From positions 355,501-419,500 of the forward strand of contig JADKEK010000003.1 in assembly GCA_016718035.1 (NCBI GenBank): a stretch of 64,000 nucleotides of DNA. Reading direction: 5' to 3'. This document shows positions 26,183-34,620 of this stretch, piece after piece. How positions within the stretch are numbered: the stretch's first letter is position 1; each line of letters begins with the position of its first letter. Made by a program: the position numbers and the translations under genes. Below the pieces are notes generated by a model. That model was not told where the DNA came from and searched no databases. It was given only the letters and a program-made list of their open reading frames with translations. This stretch comes from Bacteroidota bacterium (lineage in GTDB: Bacteria; Bacteroidota; Bacteroidia; Chitinophagales; BACL12).

Positions 26183-27559
26183 ATGGCATTTAAAACGATT
26201 ATTGAGCCGTTTCGGATTAAAACGGTTGAGCCCATTAAAATGAGTTCGGTTGCGGAGCGGAAAAATTATATTAAAAACGCACATTACAATCCCTTCCTCT
26301 TAAAATCATCGCAGGTAATTATTGATATGCTTACCGACAGCGGAACATCTGCCATGAGTCAGAACCAATGGGCTGCCATGATGCAGGGCGATGAAAGTTA
26401 TGCAGGCGCTGCAAGCTGGGAACGTTTTTATGATGCCGTAAACGATTTAACAGGTTTCGAATTTGTTTTGCCTACGCACCAGGGCCGTGCTGCCGAACGT
26501 ATTTTATATGGTTATCTGGGAGGTAAAGGAAAAATATTTATCAGCAATACACATTTTGATACTACCAGAGCAAATATTGAATTTAGTGGCGCAACGGCAA
26601 TCGATATTCCCGTAAAAGAAGGAAAAGATTTCGACAGCGATTATCCTTTTAAAGGCAATTTAGATATAACATTATTACAACAACTCATAAAAAAACATGG
26701 AAAAAATATTGCAGCAGTAATTGTTACTGTTACCAATAATAGTGGTGGCGGACAACCCGTGAGCATGGAAAACATGAAAGCAGTATCTGCACTCTGCAAA
26801 AAAAATAAATTATTATGCATTCTCGATTGCTGCCGCGTTGCAGAAAATGCTTATTTTATTAAACATCGTGAAAAAGCGTATGCCAATCACAGCTACCGAC
26901 AAATTGCGCAACAAATGTTTGCGTTAGCCGATGGTGCTATTATGAGTGCAAAAAAAGATGCTTTAGTAAATATGGGCGGATTTTTAGCTGTGGCCGATAA
27001 AAAATTAGCCGATGCCTGTATGAATTTACTCATCATCACCGAAGGTTTTAGCACTTACGGCGGTTTGAGTGGTCGCGATATGGAAGCCATTGCTGTCGGA
27101 TTAAAAGAAGTGTTTGACGATGATTATTTAAATTATCGTATTAAAAGTACTGCCTATTTAGGAGATCGAATTAAACAACATGGTGTGCCAATTTTATATC
27201 CTATTGGCGGACATGCTGTATATGTTGATGCAAAAAAATTATATCCGCAAATTCCGGTGCATGAATATCCCGGACAAGCATTGGTTTGTGAATTGTATAC
27301 TACAGGTGGCATTCGTTGCGTGGAAATTGGCAGTGTGATGTTCGGAAAATATAATAAATCAGGTAAATTAATTCCCGCACCTCAGGAATTAGTTCGCCTC
27401 GCTATTCCGCGAAGAGTTTATACCCAATCGCATATCGATTATGTAATCGAAGTTTTCGACGAAGTGCTCAAAAACAGCAAAAAAGTAAAAGGCTTAAAAA
27501 TCACCAAAGAGCCCCAATTTTTAAGACATTTTACGGCGCATTTTGAGCGGTTGAAATAA
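26183..27559 (+). CDS. tnaA: Tryptophanase (tryptophan indole-lyase)
   Basis: Protein of 458 aa, full length for the beta-eliminating lyase family. It shows EPFRIKTVEP, LLTDSGTSAMS, PTHQGRAAE, GGQPVSMENMKAV, ENAYFIKHRE, SAKKDALVNMGG (PLP lysine, residue 257/258), GGHAVYVDA and IPRRVYTQSH. The family holds tryptophanase and tyrosine phenol-lyase. The positions that separate them favour tryptophanase: HFDTTR carries Asp126 where the phenol-lyase has Thr, and VEIGS carries Ile382 where the phenol-lyase has the phenol-binding Arg. Other segments (MSQNQWAAMMQGDE, IPRRVYT) look phenol-lyase-like, so the call is good but not absolute. The reaction splits tryptophan into indole, pyruvate and ammonia in the cytoplasm. 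Confidence 0.85.
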   Translation: MAFKTIIEPFRIKTVEPIKMSSVAERKNYIKNAHYNPFLLKSSQVIIDMLTDSGTSAMSQNQWAAMMQGDESYAGAASWERFYDAVNDLTGFEFVLPTHQGRAAERILYGYLGGKGKIFISNTHFDTTRANIEFSGATAIDIPVKEGKDFDSDYPFKGNLDITLLQQLIKKHGKNIAAVIVTVTNNSGGGQPVSMENMKAVSALCKKNKLLCILDCCRVAENAYFIKHREKAYANHSYRQIAQQMFALADGAIMSAKKDALVNMGGFLAVADKKLADACMNLLIITEGFSTYGGLSGRDMEAIAVGLKEVFDDDYLNYRIKSTAYLGDRIKQHGVPILYPIGGHAVYVDAKKLYPQIPVHEYPGQALVCELYTTGGIRCVEIGSVMFGKYNKSGKLIPAPQELVRLAIPRRVYTQSHIDYVIEVFDEVLKNSKKVKGLKITKEPQFLRHFTAHFERLK

Positions 27560-27949
27560 GGGCTTAAAGGAACCTGCCCGGCGGCAGACAGGCACTGGTC
27601 TAACAGATTGAACGGATTTTTTAAACGTATAATTTTTTGGAGCATCAACATTTTTCACTCTATCACAATCCCTTCCCGCTTTTCGATGCAACAAAATGTG
27701 AATTAAAAATAATAGCCAAAGCCGGCTGTTTAATTAGCACATCATCAAATCAGCACATTAGCACATTAATTTGTTTTCGCTACAATCGAAGCTCGTTCCG
27801 CACTCTTAGGAACTATTAAATAAGTTTACCACAAATCCTCTCACCAAAAATCACCCCAAAAATTCCCCATATTATCACCTCAAACATTGACATAAGTCAC
27901 CCCGAACAGCATACCTTTTCGGTGAAATTTGCAGTAAATAAAAATTATT
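27560..27949. other. Gene-free gap with fragments of several repeat families
   Basis: Holds no supported gene. It contains a CCTGCCCGGCGG ... GGCAGACAGG patch (27571-27596), a fragment of the GATTGAACGGATT repeat (about 27606), and three spaced AGCACAT units with AGCACATTAGCACATTA (27735-27768). The last ~100 bp before the homogentisate dioxygenase ATG presumably carry its promoter, but no exact TAnnTTTG box was found. Confidence 0.5.
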
Positions 27950-29137
27950 ATGCCAATTTATCAGCAATTAGGTAAAATACCGGATAAACGTCATATTGTT
28001 TTCCGCGATAGCGAAGGAAAATTATATAATGAGGAATTAGTGGGCACCCAGGGCTTCAGCAGTTTGTCGTCGCTGGTGTATCATATTTATCCTCCAACAA
28101 GAGTTATTAAAACCGAAAAACCATATTCGGTAGCACCAAAAATTGCTATCGAAAACAATATGCGCATGCTGAGTTTCAGCGGTTTTGATATTCCTCAGGA
28201 GACCGATTATATTGAAAGCAGAAAAGTATTGTTTGTAAACAACGATTTACATATTGGTTTAGCTGCACCAACATCAACACCGGATTATTTTTTCAAAAAT
28301 GCCGATGCCGATGAACTTATTTTTATTCACAAAGGCTCAGGAACTTTAACTACCATGTTTGGTGATATCGATTTTGAAGCGCACGACTATCTGGTAATTC
28401 CAAGAGGCACTATTTATAAAATTGAATTTGATACAGAAGACAATCGGTTTTTATTTATCGAATCTTTTAGTCCTGTAGTTACCCCGCGCCGCTATAGAAA
28501 TGAATTCGGACAATTATTGGAACATTCCCCATTTTGTGAACGCGATATTAAACGCCCTGTCGAATTAAAAACGTATGATGTGGAAGGTGAATTTCCCATC
28601 ATGATTAAAAAACGTGGAGAAATTTTTCCATACACTTATGCCAACCATCCGTTCGATGTAGTTGGTTGGGATGGTTACCATTATCCTTACGCATTTAATA
28701 TTCACAATTTTGAACCACTAACCGGACGTATTCACATGCCGCCTCCGATACATCAGAATTTTGAAGGGAATAATTTTGTGGTATGTTCATTTGTGCCAAG
28801 GTTGTACGATTATCATCCACAGGCAATTCCTGCACCTTATCACCACAGCAATATCGATAGCGATGAAATATTATATTATGTGGAAGGCAACTTCATGAGC
28901 AGAAATAATATTAAACCGGGCCAGCTCACCTTACATCCTGCAGGTATTCCGCACGGACCACACCCGGGAGCTATTGAACGCAGCATAGGCCAAAAAGAAA
29001 CGCAGGAATTAGCAGTAATGATTGATCCGTTTAAACCGGTAATGATAACTCAGGCTGCAGTTGAATATGAAGTAGATGAATATTATTTATCGTGGATTAA
29101 AAACAATGGCGTAAATCAAAACGTAGTAACGAATTAA
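27950..29137 (+). CDS. hmgA: Homogentisate 1,2-dioxygenase
   Basis: Protein of 395 aa of the bicupin homogentisate dioxygenase family. Typical segments: GTQGFSSLSSLVYH, GSGTLTTMFGDIDFEAHDYL, RIHMPPPIHQNFEGNNFVVC, and the iron site around PYHHSNIDSDE (His298/299, Glu306) with IPHGPHPGA (His335). It opens the ring of homogentisate to maleylacetoacetate using Fe(II) and O2 in the cytoplasm. The next gene, 26 bp on, makes homogentisate, so the two form a tyrosine-degradation operon. The later enzymes (isomerase, fumarylacetoacetase) are not in this window. It is shorter than the ~440-aa mammalian type, as usual for this bacterial branch. Confidence 0.93.
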   Translation: MPIYQQLGKIPDKRHIVFRDSEGKLYNEELVGTQGFSSLSSLVYHIYPPTRVIKTEKPYSVAPKIAIENNMRMLSFSGFDIPQETDYIESRKVLFVNNDLHIGLAAPTSTPDYFFKNADADELIFIHKGSGTLTTMFGDIDFEAHDYLVIPRGTIYKIEFDTEDNRFLFIESFSPVVTPRRYRNEFGQLLEHSPFCERDIKRPVELKTYDVEGEFPIMIKKRGEIFPYTYANHPFDVVGWDGYHYPYAFNIHNFEPLTGRIHMPPPIHQNFEGNNFVVCSFVPRLYDYHPQAIPAPYHHSNIDSDEILYYVEGNFMSRNNIKPGQLTLHPAGIPHGPHPGAIERSIGQKETQELAVMIDPFKPVMITQAAVEYEVDEYYLSWIKNNGVNQNVVTN

Positions 29138-29163
29138 ATTATATCACCAATAAATTTATCACA

Positions 29164-30294
29164 ATGGATACTTTATTAGTAGAAAAACAAACAACAAACA
29201 TACAGGAAGAATTTCTTCCTTTAAATGGTACCGATTTTATCGAATTATATGTTGGTAATGCTAAACAATCAGCGCATTTTTATAAAACAGCATTTGGATT
29301 TCAATCACTTGCTTATTCCGGATTAGAAACAGGCAATCGCGAATGTGCTTCTTATGTATTACGTCAAGGCAAAATTACTTTGATTTTAACTACACCTTAT
29401 AACAGCAGTTCACTGGTAGCAGAACATATTAAAAATCATGGTGATGGTGTAAAAGTAATTGCATTTACTGTTGATGATGCTGAATATTCATTTGCACAAA
29501 CTACCGAACGTGGTGCAGAACCATTTTTATTCCCAACCGTAAAATCAGATGCCGATGGCGAAATTAAAATTGCCGGCATTAAAACGTATGGCGAAGTAAT
29601 TCACTTATTTGTTGAACGCAAAAATTACAATGGTGTATTTCTTCCCGGCTTTACAAAATGGGAAAGCGAATACAATCCAACACCAATAGGTTTAGAATAT
29701 GTTGACCATTGTGTTGGCAATGTTGGTTTAGGCAGAATGAATGTATGGGCGAAATTTTATGAAGAAGTATTAGGATTTAAAAACCTGATTACATTCGACG
29801 ATAAAGATATTTCTACCGAATACACTGCCTTAATGAGTAAAGTAATGGCAAATGGCAATATGCGCATTAAATTCCCAATAAATGAACCTGCCATTGGTAA
29901 AAAGAAATCACAAGTAGAAGAATATCTCGATTTTTACGAAGGCGAAGGTTGTCAGCACATTGCCGTTGCTACCGACGATATCATTTTTACCGTAAGCGAA
30001 TTACGCAAACGTGGTGTTGAATTTTTATATGTTCCCGGCACCTATTACGATACCGTTTCCGAACGTGTGGGAACAATTAATGAAGATTTAAATACCTTAA
30101 AAAGTTTGGGCATCATGGTTGATCACGATGAAGATGGTTACCTGTTGCAAATATTCACCAAACCTGTAGAAGACCGACCAACAATGTTTTTCGAAATAAT
30201 TGAACGTTGTGGCGCCAAATCGTTTGGTAAAGGAAACTTCCAGGCGTTATTTGAAAGTATTGAAGAAGAACAACGCAAACGCGGAACCTTATAA
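29164..30294 (+). CDS. hppD: 4-hydroxyphenylpyruvate dioxygenase
   Basis: Protein of 376 aa made of two vicinal-oxygen-chelate halves. The three iron ligands of the 2-His-1-Glu site are seen: His182 (YVDHCVGNV), His265 (GCQHIAVAT) and Glu344 (MFFEIIER). The C-terminal FGKGNFQALFESIE is the closing helix that controls access to the active site. It converts 4-hydroxyphenylpyruvate to homogentisate, the substrate of HmgA encoded 26 bp upstream. A strong terminator follows 33 bp after its stop, closing the operon. Confidence 0.95.
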   Translation: MDTLLVEKQTTNIQEEFLPLNGTDFIELYVGNAKQSAHFYKTAFGFQSLAYSGLETGNRECASYVLRQGKITLILTTPYNSSSLVAEHIKNHGDGVKVIAFTVDDAEYSFAQTTERGAEPFLFPTVKSDADGEIKIAGIKTYGEVIHLFVERKNYNGVFLPGFTKWESEYNPTPIGLEYVDHCVGNVGLGRMNVWAKFYEEVLGFKNLITFDDKDISTEYTALMSKVMANGNMRIKFPINEPAIGKKKSQVEEYLDFYEGEGCQHIAVATDDIIFTVSELRKRGVEFLYVPGTYYDTVSERVGTINEDLNTLKSLGIMVDHDEDGYLLQIFTKPVEDRPTMFFEIIERCGAKSFGKGNFQALFESIEEEQRKRGTL

Positions 30295-30327
30295 ATTAGT
30301 CTAGTTCAATTAACATTTGATTTTGAG

Positions 30328-30349
30328 CCCCGGGAAACCGGGGTTTTTT
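30328..30349 (+). terminator. Rho-independent terminator after hppD
   Basis: Perfect CCCCGG/CCGGGG stem closed by a GAAA tetraloop, followed by a run of T. It ends the hmgA-hppD operon. Confidence 0.92.
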
Positions 30350-30652
30350 ATTTTCATTATGTAAATAAATTGTCGTTTATTATTTTTATTGCATTATTCA
30401 CCTTTAAAACGATGATGTATGTGCAGATTGAAATGTGGTTACCGGAGTGTAATATTCCTTCCTTTTATTATCTATAAACGCGTTTACACGTTTAAACCCC
30501 TAACAAGTAACAACTTAGCCGCTTCAATTCGGAATTAGTTAAATGGTTTAGCGACTGTTTTTGCACTCAATTAACCTGGTAATTAATGGCCGGGCAATTA
30601 TGTCATTATTGACTTCACGTTGTAAATATTGTTTACCCTTAAATAATAATTG
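30350..30652. other. Intergenic region without a recognisable feature
   Basis: About 300 bp of AT-rich sequence between the hppD terminator and the ComF gene. No tRNA fold, repeat family or convincing frame was seen, and no exact TAnnTTTG box lies before the ComF start. Confidence 0.4.
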
Positions 30653-31357
30653 ATGGAACATTTTCCCTTAAATGTGATACATGATATTAGTAATATCATA
30701 TATCCAAAACTTTGTGCTGCTTGTCACGAAACATTAAATAAACATGAAAAAGTAATTTGTTTAAAATGTCAGCTCGGGCTTCCGAAAACCGACCACGTTT
30801 TATATGATGATAATCCGGTAGCCAAAAAATTCTGGGGTAAGGTGCCCATAGAGCGGGCATTGGCGATGTATCATTTTCATAAAACCTCCCGTTTACAGGA
30901 GGTAATGCATGCATTAAAATACAAAGGCCGGCAGGATGTTGGTATTCGTCTGGGCAATTTAATGGGTTACCATTTACAGCAGTATCAATTATTTGCTGAT
31001 GTTGATTATTTAACCGCTGTTCCTTTACATAAAGACAAATTAGAAAAACGTGGCTACAATCAAAGTGGTGTTATTGCAGCAGGATTAAGTGAAGTATTAC
31101 ATATACCCTATGATGCGGATATTTTACAACGCAGTCTGTTTACTGAAACCCAAACAAAAAAATCGCGAATGGAACGTTGGGAAAACGTGAAGGATATTTT
31201 TGAAGTGCAAAAACAGGATTTAGTGACCAATAAACACATTTTATTATTGGATGATGTAATTACTACCGGTTCTACATTAGAGGCTTGTGCAGTTAAGCTA
31301 ATAGCCAATCAGGGCACAAAAGTTAGTATAGTTGCAGTAGCACATGCTGAATTGTAG
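30653..31357 (+). CDS. ComF family phosphoribosyltransferase-like protein
   Basis: Protein of 234 aa from the ATG at 30653. An N-terminal zinc-ribbon (LCAACHE ... ICLKCQLG, residues ~20-45) is followed by a phosphoribosyltransferase domain with LLLDDVITTGSTLEAC (PRPP-binding loop, about residue 200) and the upstream HALKYKGRQDVGIRLG and VPLHKDKLEKRGYNQSG segments typical of ComF. ComF proteins take part in DNA uptake in competent bacteria, binding single-stranded DNA or helping the ComFA helicase. In Bacteroidota the role is inferred from homology only. Tail to tail with the acyltransferase gene, 3 bp apart. Confidence 0.9.
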   Translation: MEHFPLNVIHDISNIIYPKLCAACHETLNKHEKVICLKCQLGLPKTDHVLYDDNPVAKKFWGKVPIERALAMYHFHKTSRLQEVMHALKYKGRQDVGIRLGNLMGYHLQQYQLFADVDYLTAVPLHKDKLEKRGYNQSGVIAAGLSEVLHIPYDADILQRSLFTETQTKKSRMERWENVKDIFEVQKQDLVTNKHILLLDDVITTGSTLEACAVKLIANQGTKVSIVAVAHAEL

Positions 31358-31360
31358 TTG

Positions 31361-32248
31361 TTACTTTTGTATAACAGGGAAGTTTATTTCCACTCCGCCA
31401 AATCCTTTATAATAACGGGCAAGTCCGGGAATCATAGAACCTTCAAAATCGAAGATAAAATCAGTATTGGCATATTGCTGAATTATGCCATCGATTAATA
31501 AACTCATAGCATTTAATTCTTTCCCTTTTTCCGACGACACCGCAGATAAATAAATTAACATTTTATTACTTTTCAGGATAAAACATAATGCCAGCAGTTG
31601 ATTATGTTCATCAACCACACCTTTAATAAATCCTTTGTTTAAACTCAATGCTTTTTCGAGCAATTTACGCAAACGCTCTAAATCATTGTCGTTTTGAACA
31701 CCAGCCAGTTCTTCTGCCAAATATTTTTTTCGAAATGCAATTAATTCGTTGGCCGTATTCAATGTAACCGTATTCAGGTTAGCCTTCATCGCCTTTTTTA
31801 CATTGCGTTTATTATTTACTGCATAAGCCGAAAGTAGTGTTTCGTAAGGTTTGTGTAAATCAATATGATGAGTAATTTTTTGTTTCACCTTTACAAATGA
31901 GCTGGACATTTCATTAAAGGTGTTGAGCTGCAACTGCATTTTTCTAAAAGCCGAAGGAATTTGTTCAACGCAATAATGCAAATGATTAGCCAATGCAGCA
32001 TCGGTATAAAACAAACCCAATTGCTGGACAAAAAATGGCTGATAAATTTGTTTGAAGACAACCCTGTTTTTAAATGGAAGGGGGAAAACAGCTTTATAGT
32101 CGTCGATTACCAATGCATCCCATTGTTCCTCCGCGGTAATATTTAAATACCAGGAATAAGCATATGGCAATGCATTAATTGCATGGTCGATACAGTTATC
32201 CCATTTTTCAAAAACGATGTCCTTGTGACGGAGGTATTGGATTTTCAT
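31361..32248 (-). CDS. GNAT/FemAB-like acyltransferase family protein
   Basis: Protein of 295 aa from ATG 32248 (MKIQYLRHKDI). The upstream in-frame extension to 32353 is hydrophobic, lies in the divergent promoter region and is unlikely to be translated. Segments YSWYLNITAEEQWDALVIDD, VFPLPFKNRVVFKQIYQPFF and the late YLSAVSSEKGKELNAMSLLI and FDFEGSMIPGLARYYKGFGG resemble the FemAB/Acetyltransf_6 class of GNAT-fold enzymes, which attach amino acids or acyl groups. Substrate unknown. Divergent from hflX. Confidence 0.65.
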   Translation of the reverse strand: MKIQYLRHKDIVFEKWDNCIDHAINALPYAYSWYLNITAEEQWDALVIDDYKAVFPLPFKNRVVFKQIYQPFFVQQLGLFYTDAALANHLHYCVEQIPSAFRKMQLQLNTFNEMSSSFVKVKQKITHHIDLHKPYETLLSAYAVNNKRNVKKAMKANLNTVTLNTANELIAFRKKYLAEELAGVQNDNDLERLRKLLEKALSLNKGFIKGVVDEHNQLLALCFILKSNKMLIYLSAVSSEKGKELNAMSLLIDGIIQQYANTDFIFDFEGSMIPGLARYYKGFGGVEINFPVIQK

Positions 32249-32436
32249 TATATAATGATGGTGCGATGCTAAGCAATAATTCAGAAATATGCCAATAATT
32301 AACGTAACATTTAGGTAATTTAAGATTTCAGGGCTAAAAGAAGCGGTATCCACTTTCTGCGCTGGTGGTTTGGAGTGCCTTTTATGTATATAGGAGTAAC
32401 CACAATGCTTTCTGCCCCAGAGCCGTCAAATTGAAC

Positions 32437-32444
32437 TACCTTTG
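32437..32444 (+). promoter_or_regulatory. -7 box upstream of hflX
   Basis: TACCTTTG matches TAnnTTTG and lies 6 nt before ATG 32451. No TTG at the expected distance. It overlaps a possible earlier TTG start at 32442, which is therefore not used. Confidence 0.45.
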
Positions 32445-32450
32445 CACTAC

Positions 32451-33635
32451 ATGGCTGAAGTAATACAAACAAATAAAAAAGAACGTGCAGTGCTTATTGG
32501 GTTGGTTACCAAAGACCAAACCCTGGAGCAGTTAAATGAGTATCTCGCAGAATTAGAGTTTTTAACCACCACTGCAGGTGCCGAAACGATAAGTACCTTT
32601 TACCAGCGCCTGCCTCATCCCGACCATCGCACATATGTTGGGAAGGGAAAGTTGCAGGAAATAAATCAATTTGTGCAGGATAATGCCATAGATTTAGTGG
32701 TGATTGACGATGAAATTTCTCCATCACAATTGCGCAATATTGAAGCGGAGCTTAAGATTAAAATTGTTGACCGCAGTATGCTCATTCTCGATATTTTTGC
32801 AACACGTGCTCAAACGGTGCAGGCAAAAACACAGGTAGAGTTAGCGCAAACGCAATATATGCTTCCCCGTTTAAAAGGGTTGTGGTCGCATTTAGACAGG
32901 ATTAAAGGTGGTATTGGTATGCGTGGTTCGGGTGAAAAAGAAATTGAAACTGACCGTCGTGTTGCGCAACAAAAAATTGCGTTGTTAAAAGAAAAGCTGT
33001 TAAAAATTGGCTTACAAAACGAAACGCAGCGCAAAAATCGCGGGGAATTAATTCGTGTTGCCTTAGTGGGTTATACCAACGTGGGTAAATCGACACTGAT
33101 GAATGTGTTGAGTAAAAGTGAGGTGTTTGCGGAAAATAAATTATTTGCCACGCTGGATACTACTGTTCGAAAAGTGGTGTTGGATCGCACACCATTTTTG
33201 TTAAGCGATACGGTTGGGTTTATTCGCAAATTACCGCATCATTTAATTGAAAGTTTTAAATCGACATTGGATGAAGTGCGTGAAAGTGACATTTTATTAC
33301 ATGTGGTAGATATTGCACATCCTGCATTTGAGGAACATATTAATGTAGTAAATGATACATTAAAAGAGTTGGAAGCGCAGGAAAAGCCGACTATTTTAAT
33401 TTTTAATAAAATGGACCTTTATGAGGAAAGATATTTTGATAAATATCTGACCAACGAAATCAAAAAAGATATTTTAGATGAACTAAAAAATTCGTGGATG
33501 CAAAAATCGAATGCGCATTGTGTATTTATTTCTGCAACCGAAAAAAATAATATTGAAGAATTGCGTAACCGACTCACCGATTTGGTAAAAGAGCAATACC
33601 AAATAAGGTATCCTTATAAAACGGAGTTTTTTTAA
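32451..33635 (+). CDS. hflX: GTPase HflX
   Basis: Protein of 394 aa from ATG 32451. The N-terminal HflX domain (YQRLPHPDHRTYVGKGKLQE, then VVIDDEISPSQLRNIE) and the middle helix with GGIGMRGSGEKEIETDRR are characteristic. The GTPase domain has VALVGYTNVGKSTLMNVL (G1), ATLDTTVRK (G2), LSDTVGFIRKLPHHLIESF (G3) and IFNKMD (G4). HflX binds the 50S subunit and splits stalled or stressed 70S ribosomes. Start chosen because the -7 box sits immediately upstream. Monocistronic. Confidence 0.95.
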   Translation: MAEVIQTNKKERAVLIGLVTKDQTLEQLNEYLAELEFLTTTAGAETISTFYQRLPHPDHRTYVGKGKLQEINQFVQDNAIDLVVIDDEISPSQLRNIEAELKIKIVDRSMLILDIFATRAQTVQAKTQVELAQTQYMLPRLKGLWSHLDRIKGGIGMRGSGEKEIETDRRVAQQKIALLKEKLLKIGLQNETQRKNRGELIRVALVGYTNVGKSTLMNVLSKSEVFAENKLFATLDTTVRKVVLDRTPFLLSDTVGFIRKLPHHLIESFKSTLDEVRESDILLHVVDIAHPAFEEHINVVNDTLKELEAQEKPTILIFNKMDLYEERYFDKYLTNEIKKDILDELKNSWMQKSNAHCVFISATEKNNIEELRNRLTDLVKEQYQIRYPYKTEFF

Positions 33636-34043
33636 GGTATTTAATTTAAATTTCATTTAATATTATTCCAATTACCAATAAGTGTTTATTGGAAATTTTC
33701 AATTATAATTGATCAAATCGCCAATGAGATACTGCGACAATTAATAAACTATAAAAAAACAAACATCAATTCTGAAAATTTATTCCTGGTGTTTTTTTTA
33801 ATGAATTATTCTGATGAAATAAATTCGGATAATTTATAATTGTAAAGAATTAAGTAATTGAGGTATTTTGCCAAACTACTTAAATAAAAATGTTTGATAA
33901 GATTAAATACACCATACTTCCGGTTGTTGACATTTTGGCTTTTTGGTTGACATTATGCAAGATGTCATAACAAGCAACAGAAACATAGAATAAAAGAGGC
34001 AGACCATCCGCATAATTGCCTTGGGCTCCTATACTTAACATAA
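33636..34043. other. AT-rich gene-free stretch after hflX
   Basis: Very AT-rich. A CCAATAA/TTATTGG stem-loop (33675-33692) may be a weak hflX terminator but lacks a proper T run. A short frame from ATG 33890 (MFDKIKYTILPVVDILAFWL...) stops after 26 codons and may be another gene remnant. A 69-codon minus-strand frame (33880-34089) has no gene-like features. Confidence 0.4.
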
Positions 34044-34566
34044 ATATTTCAAAAATTAGATGGCTTTTATTGTTGTGCAGGTTTTTCATCGAATCCAGAT
34101 TATTTCACGTTTGCTAATGTTCCAATAGCTTATTGTTCAACAACTTACCTTGTTTTTAAAGAACGTGATGCTGACCACGCTATCAGACAGCCTATAATAG
34201 CTGAATGAAATTGGGACATGGGTAAAGTCAATATTGAAGGAACACAGGTAACTGCATGACAGAATCCAGCCCCGAATGAAGTAAATCTGAAATATAATAT
34301 TTTTTCCTTATCTTAGCTATGCGGAAGTTGAAATATCATTTAAAACATTTTATTTAGACACTGTAGTTGATGAATTTGAAAACCTCTTAATTGAACCAAT
34401 TTCCTGCACTCCATTCTTAGAGAAATATATTGCTGACAATACTGATTGAAATAATTTCAATCCATTAATATCTCCAGGCAAACTGGAAGTATTTAATGGC
34501 CTTGCTGATAATTATAACTTGACTATTGATGAAGGATTAGTTGAAATTAATTCAACACCTGTTTAA
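34044..34566 (+). pseudogene. Decayed reading frame with three in-frame TGA codons
   Basis: A protein-like frame runs from just after a TAA at 34041 to a TAA at 34564. Its only interruptions are TGA at 34206, 34257 and 34447 plus one frame change in a T6 run near 34300-34305. Readable pieces are NPDYFTFANVPIAYCSTTYL, FKERDADHAIRQPIIAE, NWDMGKVNIEGTQVTA, QNPAPNEVNLKYNIF, PYLSYAEVEISFKTFYLDTV, CTPFLEKYIADNTD and NNFNPLISPGKLEVFNGLAD. The segment RQPIIAE-stop-NWD recalls the PIIxxEGxD motif of Bacteroidota surface proteins with a hydrolase-like domain, which is a weak resemblance from memory. No N-terminal signal or start could be fixed. The parent family is unknown. Confidence 0.55.
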
Positions 34567-34620
34567 TCATTATTTGAGACAATAAACTATAAGCTTTCAA
34601 TTCAAACAAAATATAATAAT

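Noticed and set aside
26183..27559. Tyrosine phenol-lyase
   Set aside because: The phenol-binding Arg is Ile382 and the Thr of the active-site pair is Asp126, both as in tryptophanase.
30350..30652. tRNA or small RNA gene
   Set aside because: No cloverleaf with a GGTTCRA-type T arm and CCA-proximal pairing could be found.
33880..34089. 69-codon minus-strand open frame after hflX
   Set aside because: Partly antisense to the decayed frame at 34 kb, no recognisable motif, no promoter; treated as noise.
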